Source: Lycocorax pyrrhopterus obiensis (Eukaryota > Chordata > Aves > Passeriformes > Paradisaeidae). Taken from it: a DNA stretch of 64,000 nt. Shown here piece after piece: positions 1-13,530 of this stretch. The stretch lies in NCBI GenBank assembly GCA_014706295.1, contig JACSVZ010000004.1, positions 4,024,638 to 4,088,637 of the forward strand, given 5' to 3'. Positions within the stretch are counted from its first letter, which is position 1. Each line of letters opens with the position of its first letter. The translations under genes and the position numbers were made by a program. The notes under the pieces were generated by a model. That model made no database searches. It saw only the letters and a program-made list of their open reading frames with translations, and had not been told where the DNA came from.

Positions 1-2037
1 AAATAAACTGCTCCGTGAAATGACTCCTTTTTTTAGAGAAAAAAAAACAACCAGAAAAAAAGAGATGAACTAAATAAAGAAAGGCTTCTCTGCCAGCAAC
101 ATAAGACAACACAAAATTAACTTAGCTTTTGCTATGAAGAGTTATTCCCCTCAAGCACTCACAACCTGTTTTTGAAGATAAAAACTACAACTGTTATCGT
201 CTGATAAAATTAGATGTTGTATATAATTTGCTACTAACATTACCAAGATTAAGAGCCTTGTTTATATTATTACAAAGTTTCTTAAAATTCAGAAAGCATT
301 TTATTTTTAAAAGCTGTCTTATTAAGAGACGGCAACTTTTATACTTACAATGAACCTTACATTCAGTAAATTCTCTAGCAATTGACAAATCATTTTACAT
401 GAGTCACAGTTTGCTCCCAGGAACTCAGTGGATTTTTGCAATTTGTTTCTATGGCAAAGAGGATAGGGGCGGGATGGGAGAAGCAGGTTTCACATTTTGC
501 AAAGCTATTATGAGATTTCAGAAATGTTCCCATTCCTCACCAGGACGAAGACTTTTTGAATTTTATACATAAGAATGAGAAATGAGGAGACAGTATTTAA
601 AAAGTGGGTAAGTAAAGCACACAGTGCTGCCTGCTTTGCCACTCTCTCCCATTTTCCACAGACTGCCTCAGGTCTTAGGCTAGTCTGACACATCAGGGAC
701 ACATCAGGTCTCAAGATCTCCTGCTCACTAGAAGGGCTCCACCTTACATAAACAGTTAAATGCACAGCAAGCAAACAAATCAAAAGCCTCATTCAGGGCA
801 TTCCGTAAATCTCACGTTCAAGTCCCCAGGCCTGAACCTTGATTTTCCACATTCCAGGTGAGTGCCCTGACTGATCACGGAGCTACCTGATACTCCAACT
901 TTGCCATCTCCTTCTGGTCTCGACCAGAAATTCCATCCGACGGCTGACAAATCTCTTCTGATGAAAGTTTCTTTGAAATTGATACCTGCCTGCAAAAAAA
1001 AAGTTTCGGTTTCCTCAAGCCAGCCTTTTCAATCAAAGAAAGAGAAAATTCCCAACCCCTTCTAACCATTTCACTGATGGTTAATATTGAGCCACTTGTA
1101 TAGATGGGCAACTGTCAACTGGGCTGGTGAGTTTGGCAATGCAGCCAAAATCAAGGGGTGACATTTTTGCCCACAAACACCTGGGCAAACCATCTTTCCC
1201 ACCAAATGTGTTGAAGAGATGACTTCGTAACATCGCACTCCTGTGCCTCCTCTTCATCCTTTATCAGAAGTCACTATGCTTCACTGCTGCTAGAAACATT
1301 AGCATGGTTTTGTGATTAGAACAGCGATATACGCTTTAGAGTTAGTCACGTCATCCTGCCCCTGTTCAGATCTCTTAAAACTGAGTAGAAACAGGGTAAT
1401 TATTTGCCCTTTGCGATATATATAAATTCCAAATCTCATCATATATCTTCTCAAAATTTCACCATGAAGTAACCCCTTCCTCCCTTCTCTCTGGTGCCAT
1501 TACAACATTTGATATTTTTAAAAGTTTTGAAATTGTTTTCCAAATGTGAAGCACTGACAGGATATCAAAACCAGCTTGGTTTGTGCTTACCTACTAGGAG
1601 AACTGCTATCACAATAGTGCAAATAAGTGTGTACCATTTCATACCTTCTGTTAATAATTTTCAAACTTGCAGGGATTTTAACACCTGTGCCATTAGTCCA
1701 CGATAGTTTGTGATAATTTCTGAAGTTCTGAAATCCATTTTTAAATTTAAACCATCATTTCAAAGGTATTTTTAAATAAAGGAGTTCAACATAATTCATA
1801 ATGATTTCTTGCCAGCAAAAAAGAACATCTAAATATTCTAATAATTCTGATCCAATGCTAGGACCAATACAAAACTGATTGCACATGGAAGAGCATTTTG
1901 ATGCTGAACAAACTGATTTTAAGACACACATATATCTGGTTTAATATCCTGAGATTTCTTTCACATTCTGTGCAAAATTAACTACCTGTAAAAAATACTT
2001 TTCATTTTACTATTTTAACAGGCATTTTAAAAGTTTA

Positions 2038-2064
2038 ACATATATATAGATATAGATATATGTA
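2038..2064. repeat. Short AT-rich (TATA/TAGATA) microsatellite-like tract
   Basis: An imperfect TATATATA then TAGATATAGATATATG stretch in an AT-rich region. It is short and of no clear function. Confidence 0.6.
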
Positions 2065-5000
2065 ACATAAAATATCCTGAGTAAGGATGATCAACTATTT
2101 TTGGCTAATTTTTGCCAAAAATTTACTACTAACTACTTTGGGGGCTAAACTGCATTTCCCTTCAAAAATAGTTCACATTTGAATTTTTTAATATTTAGAG
2201 TAGAGCTTTAAGCTATGTAAAAGTACCTTGAAATATGTGCAGGTCAAAGTAACGCTTCATTTTAAATATTTCAAATTGTTACAGTTACTGCTTTGAGATA
2301 ATATGACATTTACAGTAATTGCTGAAATTCCAATTACTTTCAGTAAAAGCCACTTCTTTTGCAAGTTGTTAAAAAATATAAAGGTGCATTGGATATCGCA
2401 TTGCTGGAGACAGAGTCTTCAAGCAAAGGCAATTAAATGTGAGTTTGATGATACACAATGTACTGGACTAACATTAAAAAGACTTTTCCATGTTTGACTG
2501 TTTACCAGTTTTGTCTTTAAATAATAGTCTTCTTTTGGCATGTAATGTATATCTGCTTGCACTAAACATAATTTATGAATATTTTAACACATGTGTACTC
2601 AGTGGGGTGTATTATCATACTGATATAAATAGAATTAATGAGCAGTCAACCTGCCACATGTCATGACATATGACAGGGCAGCCAGAGCATGGGAATAATT
2701 CTTTCTGTTTCATATTAGACCTTCTTTTCCCAGTTGAATTTTTGTTCCCAGATGCCAATGGATCTAATTTTCTAAGGACCATTTACAAAAATAGTAAGAA
2801 ATGACAAACCTGGACTAATTTATCTTGGGTCACTTCAAAGAATGATTATTTTTATGCCATTTCAAATGCATAAATAAAAAGATTAAAGGAAGTGGCTTTT
2901 TTCAGTTAAATTTCAGGGTTTTCACAATGAGGAGTTAGATAGCTGCCTCAACTTTCATTTTAACAAGCAAACATTTTATTTGTTGTTGATTTTGAATTTG
3001 TTTCAAAGTCATGTTATCAGTTTCTTCTCTTAATGGTCTAGAATATAACCACTGTCTAAATATAAAGATGATATGTACCAGGTAAACAGGTATTTTAATG
3101 CAGAAAGAAATACAAATGCAGGTAGGTAATATCCTTTTAGCCAATTATTCATTCCAATTTCAAAGGCTAGGTAACAATCTGATACACATAACTAATAACT
3201 TTTTTTTTTAAATAAAGATATAGAGTAAGTTGACAGAACATGCAGAATACAAGGATAGGCCAGATTCCCTGTTTGGCACTTTATTTGAAAGATAAATATT
3301 GAAATGTAATATCCATTCTGTTTACAAACAGCTGCTCAGTCAGTTAAATGCTAAGGTTCATAATAAAATTAACGAATTAGTATCAGTCAGACTGCCCAGC
3401 TAACATCTAATTAAAGATCATTGACTTGAAAAGTTTTCTTTTCAGCAAAGAATGCAAATGTTCTTTGATGTCACAGTGCTGGGCTACTGAAAACAGGGAG
3501 GAAAGTACATACCCTGTTCTTTCTCCTTTTTGATTTAAAATCACTTTTTAAAAAATTATTTTACTGCCCATGAATCTTTGGAGTCATGACTCATTTTCCA
3601 ACAGGAACAAGAGGGTCTCCTAAAGATGGATTGAAGACTTGAAAGACATAAAAGAGACTTATCTTGGACTCATAATTATATTAAGGGACAAGGAGACACT
3701 CCAAGTTTTTGTGTCCAACGCTTTTCCCGGCGGGGCAGCACGTCCCTTGGGAATCCAGCTCTGTCACTCTCAAAGAAAAGGGGCACCATCTAGTGCTTTT
3801 TTGGAGGAAAAGCTGCTAATACCAGTAGGGATGTAGCAGGGGGAGGCACACATGAGGGGGAGGGAGAAGCAATGACACTCCATTTTTTCAAAAGACAAAG
3901 AAAACCTGTTGGCCTGTTTCATCTTCCATTTTGAGGCACTGCAGTATTTAGCTCCAGGCTGTAAGTAAAAATTGTCAGTTTTCACAAGGTGGAAGGACGG
4001 ATTGCTAACAGCTAAAATAATATATACAATTTAAAACGGAGAGGGGGTTGGTATATAGACATTATTCTGCTTAATAGGTATTTCTTCTGACTATTAATAT
4101 ACTTAAATATTTCCCTATCAGTCTTTTTCATTATACATTCTCTCTTTTATTAATCTAAAAGAAACCCTTTTTAAGTAATTTTCATTTCATTGAAGACTAC
4201 ACTGTGCTGTAAATTTCCTGGAAATGTTCTTACAAATAATCTTTCCAGAGTTCACCCAACATAACAAAGAGATTCTATGAAAAATGATTTGTAGCACAAA
4301 ATCCTTTACAGTGCAATAAGATCAAGTTAACCACTGATACTGCTAGAAAAAAGCTTGGGAAGTTTTATCTGATTGGCAAAATATGTTCATATATGAGTCC
4401 AGGAAAAGAGTGCCCTTTGATAAAATTTCACAGCACTAAAGTCTCATTATCTGAATGATTTTTGAAACCTCTTTGAAAACAACTTAGGGGGAGGGACAAG
4501 GAAACATTCTTTTCTGTTGTAACTTAGGGAGTAGATGACTTTAGAAGAATTGTGAAATAGTAGCTCAATATTGTTTCATTTACTGAGACTACGAATTGAC
4601 AGAAATTGTATTAGTCAAACTAATAAGTACTCAGTGAAAATAACCAGTGTTTCAAAGGTACATCTGCTCCTTGGGAGCCCCAGGTGGGAAATGTTTGTTG
4701 TGAACTACAGGGGCTGCTGCCTTCAGACACCCAGAACAATCCAGGCTCTACACAGAGTCAGGGCTCAGGACATGCTGAAAAATTGAATGTGCTGATGCTC
4801 CAACCAGAGCCCCCAAAAAACCCCAGTTAAAATCAGTGCTTGTTTTTACCTTCTGGGCATAATCTTGGGGTCCCTGGGTTCTTCAATCTCTTACTCAAAT
4901 GTTCTGTAGCAACAATGGAACGTCAGACCAGTGCATAAGACTAAATAAACAAGAAATATTTCTACTAGAATAGTGCTGAGCAAAGCAAATATGTGGCTTG

Positions 5001-5458
5001 GTGAGTAATTCTCAGAGGGAAGCCTATCCCAAGAAACAAAAACAAAAATACATTTTATGTTGCTATAGAGGTTTTCTTATGAAGCTGATCATGCCTATTA
5101 AGGAGACTTCTCACACACACAAAAAAAATGCAGGTATAGAAAGAATTAAGGGACTTGACCAAAAGCAGGTAAGTTGGGAGCAAAAATCAGTAAAAATGTC
5201 AGATTCCCAAATCCTAAACCGGGCAAGGAACAGCATGCAGGTCTGACAATCACTCAGGAGTGCTCTGGTCTAGTGGTCTGACCACAAGCTGGGCAACACT
5301 TGCTCTGCAGCAGATTTCAGCACATACATTCAGGGCCTGCTGCATGGATATTCTGAGCATCCTCGTTTTCTAGTGAAATCAGGAGCTTGGAGCTTCTGCT
5401 GTTTAGATCATGGACTCAGGTTGCTTAATTTTAGGCACCTATATTTTCAAATGACACT

Positions 5459-5566
5459 ATTTAACCTCTCTGTGCCTCAGTTTCCACATCTGTAAAACTC
5501 GATAGCTACGCTTACCTTGCATGGGTGTCAGGAAGATTATTTCAGGTCTCTAGAGAACTTTGAAAA
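5459..5566 (+). mobile_element. MIR-like CORE-SINE relic
   Basis: The segment TTAACCTCTCTGTGCCTCAG at about 5461-5480 continues as a TTTCCACATCTGTAAAA-type stretch. It is then followed by CTTACCTTGCATGGGTGTCA and an ACTTTGAAAAG end. This is the order of motifs in the central and 3' parts of MIR elements. The tRNA-like 5' head is not clearly recognisable, although 5250-5290 is a weak candidate. MIR copies are very old in birds, so this one is likely shared across birds. Confidence 0.7.
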
Positions 5567-8500
5567 GGAAAAGCAAACCAAACTGAATTTATGTATTATT
5601 TGTCATTTAATGGAATTTCCATAAAATGGAAGTCAGATGCAGCCCAGACTGTGAACTATAACAAAATGTTCACCTAAGTCTTCCTTATGGCTCTAATGAC
5701 AAAAGAACTGGTGAATTCAGCATGTCTTTGCAGGAAGAAAGCAGCTCCCCCACCTACTGACCTGTCAACACCCAGAGTAAGTAATAATTTTATGTCTTAA
5801 ATAACCACAATATTTACTAACTTATTATTCTATATGTTTCCATTATATTTTTAATGGAACTATCAGTGCAGTTCACTGTGTATTTCTGACGATTAAAAAA
5901 TCTTAAGTAGAAGAATCCCTGAGAGGGAACTTACTCTAGTGGGAAGAAAAGAAGTTGCCAATAAAATCTCTCTTTGGGGTTTTCCTTGGTGCAGAATGAA
6001 CCTCATTAGATTCCAGGCTGACTCAATCTTGCCTTGGCAGGTTTCAGATTTTCGAGAATTGATTAAATGAGCCCATTAGAAAAGTCTACACCAGTTCATC
6101 TCTAAACCTGAAGAATAATGGGACACTTTACCTAATACATCCCCCTTAAAAGCAGGCACTTGCCTCCATGCTGGGTACCTTCGCAAACTCTTAATGTGTC
6201 TCCAAGTTTTTGTCTGAAGCTTCCCTTCCCTTGCTCGAAGTGTGTCATTTTTCTCTGGTCTTCCCAGTGTCACTTTCCTGACTCTATAGTTCAGTGAAAC
6301 GCTCTGGTAATGACAGCACTGAAGTGATAATGGACCTTCCCGATTTCCCGTTAATAGTAGCACTTGATCCAGCAACGGGTGCCAGCTCAGCGGCAGAAGG
6401 ATACTTTAATATTTTCTAGAGGTAAAAGGACCAGTTCAATTTATAGCCTTGGCTAACTCAGCAGTTTTGCTCTGTCTTGGCACAGAAATGGATGTTTCAG
6501 TTAAAACAAAGCCAAACGAAAAAAAATCCCCCTTATTTTTCTCAGTTTCATGCCAAAAAAACAAAGTACAATTGATTTTTTCTCCCTGAGGAAACATGTG
6601 AAACTGCAAAATGCAATGAAGGAGTTAAAATAACCAAGGGGAAGGAGGGAAAAGAGAAGGGACTAAACAGCAGTATCAAAAAGGAAAGCAATTTATTTTT
6701 CTATTTTAATAAGAGACACATAATCACAGACTATCCAACAATACATGCATCCTTGCCGAAGAGCTGCTGATATTCTACATTAACCTTTGATAGCAAGAAG
6801 TGTATTTCCCCTACTGTTTTCCACAATAAATTACGTTATATCTGGCATCCAAAGCTCTAGGAAGTGTTCAGCCAGCTGGAAGCACCAGATTGGCCCAACA
6901 TCCCTAACGTTCAGATTATAAATAAAGGGTACCTCATACTGCTTGTGTAACAAAAACAAGCAATGCAGAGGAAGGGCAACTTCCCCCCTGCCCACAGAAG
7001 CAAAAAGCGTCAGTTGGGGAATGAAGAACAGGAATACCAGAGGGCAGGGTTTCTGCAGGGAGATGCAGTCCCCAGCACTCCAACCCCCAGACAAATGCAG
7101 AACTTCAGGCAGAGAAATGAGACTTCACCGTTTGCATATTTACTGAGGATTTGCACATTAAAAAAAGCCAAGGGGAAGTATATCTGGCTCTGCTCTTCCC
7201 AGATGGTATAACCACACAAACACAGGCTCACACAGACACATATCTTCCCACTCTTTAGGCAGCATTGTCTGTTCTCTTCCAGCCGTGAAAATAATTAGCT
7301 CAACCACAACCTCGGTTTCAGAGGATGTGGTCAAATGTGGCATGCTGCATGTTTCTCCCACGCCCCCAAATCAAGGGATATTACGGCTCTAAGTATGTAA
7401 CAGCACTGCGATAAAGTTGAGGAAAACCCTGCCTGTTATGATCTGGAAGGTGGAGATATCAAATAGGAAGAGAACAAAAGATAGTCCCAAGACACAAACT
7501 CCAATATCTGAGAAAGGTTATAAATGGGCTTTTTGAGTCCAACTGTTCTCAAGGAAACCACTTCATTAGCTTCAGTGGGAGCACAACTGAACCAGTGCTG
7601 AGAGTTGCTAAACCAACGCTACAGATGGAAAAATTAACCTCATCTATTTATTCTAAGGGCTAGACTATGGTGGTCCCTGGTGAGGATGTAATGGGAAGTC
7701 AGATACAAGGAGTTGTTCTCCTCACCACTCCTTTTTGGTAGGGGCTGGCCACAGCTGCAGTGCCTGTGCTCTCCTGAGGGCAAGAATTAGCCCCAAATTG
7801 GTATATTCCATCTTCATTACTCCAGCTATTATATAAACATGGCTATATGCTTGCTTACCTAAGCTGAAAAATGGAAAAGAGGAACTAAAATTAAGGTTAA
7901 TAGAGCCAGACAGAGTGTTCCCCATTTACTTTGCCCTCACCATGGCTGCTTCACCCTTCTGCCTTGAGTAGATGCTTTCCCCCACAACAGCATTGTTTTT
8001 CTCTTTTCCTCTCTTCTCCCTTCCCTTGTTTTTTCTCCCCTGGTGCCCTCTTCTCTCCCACTGTTACTGCTGCTGTAACTTTGTCTATCCAACATGCAGC
8101 TTGAGATTTTTGACAGACACTAAGACATGAGCTATCCCTCCCATATCTATAACACCACAGGTAACGCCTCTGAAGAATTGTAGTATAATAATATTTTGGA
8201 AAATTTGTCCTGTGATGAATTTCATGACTGAAAGGATCTTGAAACTGGGCAAAGAAACGGCCAGCAAGATGTCTGTCAACGTCTATCCATCTCTCTCTCC
8301 CTACTGTTGGTCCGTGCCTTATTCTGAAAATTTCCATTTAATTCCCCTTTAGGCAACTGAGATGCTGCCTGAAAAGCCTCAGATCTGTTGGGTTTTGTAG
8401 GCCTGAAAGGGTTGCCGAAGTGAAACACATGCCACAGAATAAATCAGATGCCCTGATTTATTTCAGGAACATGTAAGTATTTGTGCTCTCATAGGGACAG

Positions 8501-11500
8501 AGGGGAGGCTAGGCTGAGTGCAAGAATCACAAGTGTGGTACTGCCTGTACATCCCAGGTTTAGACAACTCTTTCATGTTGTAGTGGCCGATGCTTCCCAG
8601 TCAAAAGGAAGCTTGTTCAAATACAGTTGTTGTCCTCCAAAAGATTGTTTAGAGCTTTTTAAAGAAATGGCACTCCATCCCAAAGAAAAAGCACAGATGT
8701 ACTGTTTTTCTCTAACACTCGTTATACAAGTTATATATACGAGTCATACATTATATGAGATTTTTTGAAGAAAAGAAAGACACAGAGAAAAAGGTCTGAA
8801 GAAAGAGGCAGATCCACAGCATTGCATCCATGCTTTTTTTTTCACTGTTGGAGACAGCTTACTGCACAGCTTGTTCAGGGATTCTGCATAGTGTAGTCCC
8901 AGCAGACATTTCCTGTACTAAGACATATTCTCATTAGAGTTACCAAAAGGGAGTATTCAAAACATTACTTATCTGCACATAATCACTATATCATGCCATG
9001 TATCCTTTATTTTAATTCCTACTCGCTTGCTAATTACACACCACACTGAAGGTCTCACAACTGCTCTCCTTTCAGCAGCTTTGTTTGCAAAGTGTCTGGC
9101 AATAATCTCCCAGCAGTGTATTATCATGCCCTTTTCATCACACTATTTAATCAATAGGGTAATGACCTCATATAAGCTAGTTCCAGGGCCTAGCCATGCC
9201 ATGCTAAATAAATGAAACAAACAAAACTGTGGGCTATATGCCTCCTGTTTCAATAACCTGGATGTGAACTATTCCAGCATTAAAAATTATTATAATATAT
9301 AGAAATGGCAAAGTCTTCACATCCCTTGCCAGAAAGAAAAAAAAATAAAAACACAACTATTCTACAGTACTGTGGGGAAATAGCTGGTTTCTTTAAACTG
9401 ACATAATTGCAAAACATGTGTGCTCTTGGTCAAGTGTTCACAGGAAGATTTATACTGATAACACTGGAAACAACCCTTTCCCCCATTACATCACGTCATC
9501 ACTTACAGGACTGAATGGTGACCATCACAGCTAATGGGATGAAATCACATGCAGCACACTTCCAAAGCAGAGGTTGGAACCAATGTTCTTTTCAAAAGGA
9601 TTTCTTTTGTAATGAGCAGAAGGAAAGCAGCTTCTCTCCATTTCCTGAGCTGTAAACTCACAAAGTGTGGTTCACTTTGATTCGCATCCCACGTCTGGAT
9701 TATACTCTGTCTAATAAAGTGCATGTGAGATGTGTTTAGTAATGTGTGAACTCTGGAGCACATGTAGCATCACTCTAGTTTGGCGATTCTCTTGTCCAGA
9801 AGAATGGGGGTAATAAATTGGGTCTGTCTGCTCTTTTTAACCACCACTTTTCCTAATACTAGTAGGAATTTGATTTCAGAAATAATTTTTTTTACATCAA
9901 ATTTTGTCAATAACTGGTCAACAGAGAGAGGAACACAACAGACTATCTGGCACATGGACTGACTGTGTACTCCTTCTGTTCTTCAGGAAACTAGGGCAAA
10001 ATATCCACAAGAGCACAAAAGTTTTACCCCACAAAACCTCTGACAAAATGGCTAGGAGAGAAAATAAACTGTTTTCATGACATCAGCACAGCTGGGGTAG
10101 TTCAGGGACATGTGAAAAGAGGATGAGTATGCACTAGAAGAAGCATAAATCACATAATTTTGTGTTACCATGGCAGTATCAGGCTTTCACATGAATGGAG
10201 ATCCCCCCTCCCCAAATAGTGTGAAAGAAAAATAATAGTTTTTAATGCTGTTCTATCCCAGATATTAAGTGAAACCAACCAATATACCTTGAGACAAATT
10301 TTTACTGGAAATTTTTCACTGCACCAATGCCACTTAAGTTCTTTTGGCACCCTCCTTTTAGGTGTGTTATGAAAATGACAATGTGCCAGTCATCCAAGCT
10401 GTCGGTACCAGCTAAAATCTGTTCTGAGGCAGAGTAATTTACACTTGGATGAACACCTCCCAAGAAGTAATCACATAAATACCTTCGCGATGAAATGCAA
10501 CTCATTGCTGTTTAGGTAACTTCTATAATGAGCCTAAGTGCAATCTGTCCCAAAGATGTGAAATGGCTTCAGTGCAAATACTCTTTTAAGATGATGTAGG
10601 AGATGCTGGAGCAGTAACTATGTAGTGCTGTGAAGCACTTGCTGTGTCGCAAGATATTAGTTCTGGACTACAAAACTGCATTTTGGAAAATATTCTCTCA
10701 AAACGTCCTACATGACACTAGTCTGGCAAAGTAGGAATTTAAAAAAAACCAACACCCTCAGACCCTTAATGAACTGAAACTCTCCAACTGGCCCATTTGG
10801 CAGTCTGGCCCCTGCAAAACTATTACCTTTACTTCTGATGCACAGGAAGAAATAGCGGACAGCTATTCCAATTGAGGCGAATTAACTTCCAACAGTGGGT
10901 GGTTGCACTACATATCAACTGGATCCCTGATACTTATAAGAAGGCTCAGAATTAGGCAGTGTTAAATATCATTGCCAGGTAACACCATCTTGCCTTCCCA
11001 GCAAAATCTGTCCTTGGATTACCCAGGACAAAGGACATATCATTGAACTATTTCTCTAATCCACCTCTACAGAAAATAAACTATTTTTATAATTGTTGAC
11101 ATTGCAGCCCACCATTTGTTAAGTACAAGAAATCCTGATGCATCTTGTGAAAGGATACACTTGGCAACACATCCCTCCAACAGATGAACAGGAATGGCCG
11201 GAATGAAATATGAGACCCTCGGTCCTTGAGGGGCTACTCAATATCTGGCAGAGGGATCAGGCTGGACAGGCTGGATAGAGACTTGCCTTCACAGCTCATC
11301 ACTTTGGTACCAGGTAGATAAGAATTTTGGTACTTCAATTACCACCAGTAGTTTCCAAGATAACATTGACTTGAATGAACACTCTTGCTAGAGTACCTCT
11401 TGTCTGTCAGTTTTGAGTCTTGGGGAGTCCCCTTATCAAGAAAACACCATTGTGTACATTTTCTTCTATTGCTTTTGTTCCTTATTCCAGAGCATTCTGC

Positions 11501-11804
11501 TTATGCAACAATATTAAATAAAAAAAGACCAGGTGGTTTTCATCTCTTACCACATAAGCAGTACAAGGTGACAGCTTTCCCTTCAGCCCCGCAAGCCTTT
11601 CTGCAGTCAGAGGGTAACAGACCACCTTGGTCTGTCTGTTTTCTTCCAGACGTCTCTATTCTACAAAGAAACAGAAATGAGGAAGATGAAGAAAAACCAA
11701 AAATGCAGTAACTTTTCTTCAGATTATAAAAAAAAAGTTTAAACCCATGCAAGTTCAGAAAGACAAATACACACAATCTATTTATGAAATGTTTCACTTT
11801 AAGC

Positions 11805-11886
11805 CCTAAAAAAAAGAAAAAACAAAACCAAAATCAAACAAACAAACCATAACAAAAAACAAAACAAAACACAACACCCCTAAAAA
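11805..11886. repeat. A-rich, CAAAA-type low-complexity tract
   Basis: About 80 bases of runs of A interrupted by C, such as AAACAAACAAACC and ACAAAACAAAACACAACAC. It may be the decayed poly(A) end of an old retroposed sequence or simple low-complexity DNA. I see no retrocopy upstream. Confidence 0.7.
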
Positions 11887-12189
11887 ACTCCAAAACCACT
11901 ACCTCCTTTGTGCAGTTTGCAGGACTTAACCATATGGACAGGCTGCATGGAAAGGACATCTTATCAAAAATGGCTCTAAGTCATCCTGAGACCTCCTGGT
12001 CACTGATCAAGGATTGAAGGAGTACCTCAGAGAAAAGTCCATCTAATATAGATGGGGTGGAAGCAAATACAAAAAATCTAAGACATCAGAGCCTCAGATT
12101 TTTTAGTTTGGATGTGTGTCAATATTAAAGTGAAAAAAGTCGGGATTTGATAAAAGGATCTGATAAAAAAGCAAAAGAGGCATATAAGT

Positions 12190-13530
12190 GATAACTAACC
12201 TGATAGAGAACTAAAAGGGATAACCAAATTAAAGCTGATCCACATGGGTTTCTGGAAAGCAGATTTTGTCAAGCTAAATTGATATTTTCTGATGTGATTA
12301 CAAATGGGACTGCTAAAGGCAACCATCTTGATAGATGCCTGTAAGAGAACTGGCTTTGCATCACACCACAGTTTGACTGAAAAGCTAAAAAGCATAAGAG
12401 ATGGGATTCATCCACAGTAATTATAGCTGTCTAGAAGTTTGGCAGCTTGTCTTAACTTCTCTATGTTCCCATTATAGCCTAGGAAAAGAAAAAGGCACTG
12501 TCAAAAAGTGATTTATGGTTTCTCAGATAAGTCCACTACATTTTTCTGCAAAGGTCGCCATCTCTCTCCATTGACTGTTAAGAGCTTAGAAAACTAGCGA
12601 TCATTAGAAACTAATTTTTGGATGGCTAAAACGAGATACAGTGAATCAGAATAGCATCCTAAACTACTTAAAAACTACACAGCAGATACATCTAACCCAT
12701 CATTATGTGACTGGGGAACAAGGCACTAGTATTGGAATTGGCTCTTGCCTCCTAGACTATTTTTCACGTTTGTTTAAAAAAATCACATTTTCACAACATG
12801 GGAAGATGACTAGAAAATGGAAAATAATGGAGAAGACAGTTGGGTTAGGTGAGCGTAACCAGACATTATGTATGTCAGTATAGCTAACAGGAAGGCCATG
12901 GATTAAGGAATGAGTGTAATGAGACAGATTTAATGAGGGAAGACTCCACTCTGGAAAAAAGATATCTTAAAGAGGAGGCAAGGTTTTGGGAACACAGGCC
13001 ATGACAAGTAACCAGATCACTATGAATTTCTAGAGTACTGCAGTAACAAAAATCTACTACACTCATCAGATGTATGAACAGTAATAAATAGGAGTAGGGA
13101 GGTTGTGTTATCTTATTTTGCATCAGTGAAATGACTAGCAGTTTCACTGTGTTCCTGGTGTTGTTTTACGAAAGACAACGAAAAATTCCACAGATTACGA
13201 GGAAGCCAGGGCAACAATTATGGTATTAGGAAACATGTCTTACTACAAGAGACTCAAGGCACTCAATCAATTAACTTATCAAAGCAAAAGTTAAAGAACG
13301 ATTTGATCACAGGCTACAAGTGCCTTCCATAGGGAACAAAAATTTGATAATAGAGGGCTCTTCAATCTAGCAGGCAAAGAACAAGATCGAAGGGCTAGAA
13401 GTTATAGCAAGACTAATTCAGTCTAAAAATAAGGTGCAAATTTTAAACACTCAGGGAATAACTTGAAATAACTTGCCAAGAACTATGATTTATTTTCTAT
13501 CACCAGAAAATAAGTTTTAATCAACACTTG
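12190..13530 (+). mobile_element. Ancient degenerate CR1-group LINE relic
   Basis: Several blocks, in the right order on the plus strand, resemble the old CR1 subfamilies abundant in turtles and crocodilians. One is near 12240-12310 (CACATGGGTTT followed by a GATTACAAATGGG-like stretch). Another is near 13335-13440 (an AATTTGATAATAGAGGGCTC-like segment, then CTAGAAGTTATAGCAAGACT). A third, near 13450-13490, resembles the AACAACTTGCCAAG region. All frames are heavily broken, and the intervening sequence from about 12400 to 13300 is only weakly similar. I infer one old insertion pre-dating modern birds, but it may be two pieces. Boundaries are approximate. Confidence 0.6.

Larger units (their letters stand above)
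1..12189. other. Gene-free upstream DNA
   Basis: Apart from the MIR relic near 5459-5566, an A-rich tract near 11.8 kb and a short AT microsatellite, I see no gene, RNA gene or recognised transposon here. The sequence is AT-rich with short random open frames on both strands, none resembling a known protein. It may contain distal regulatory elements. Confidence 0.7.
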
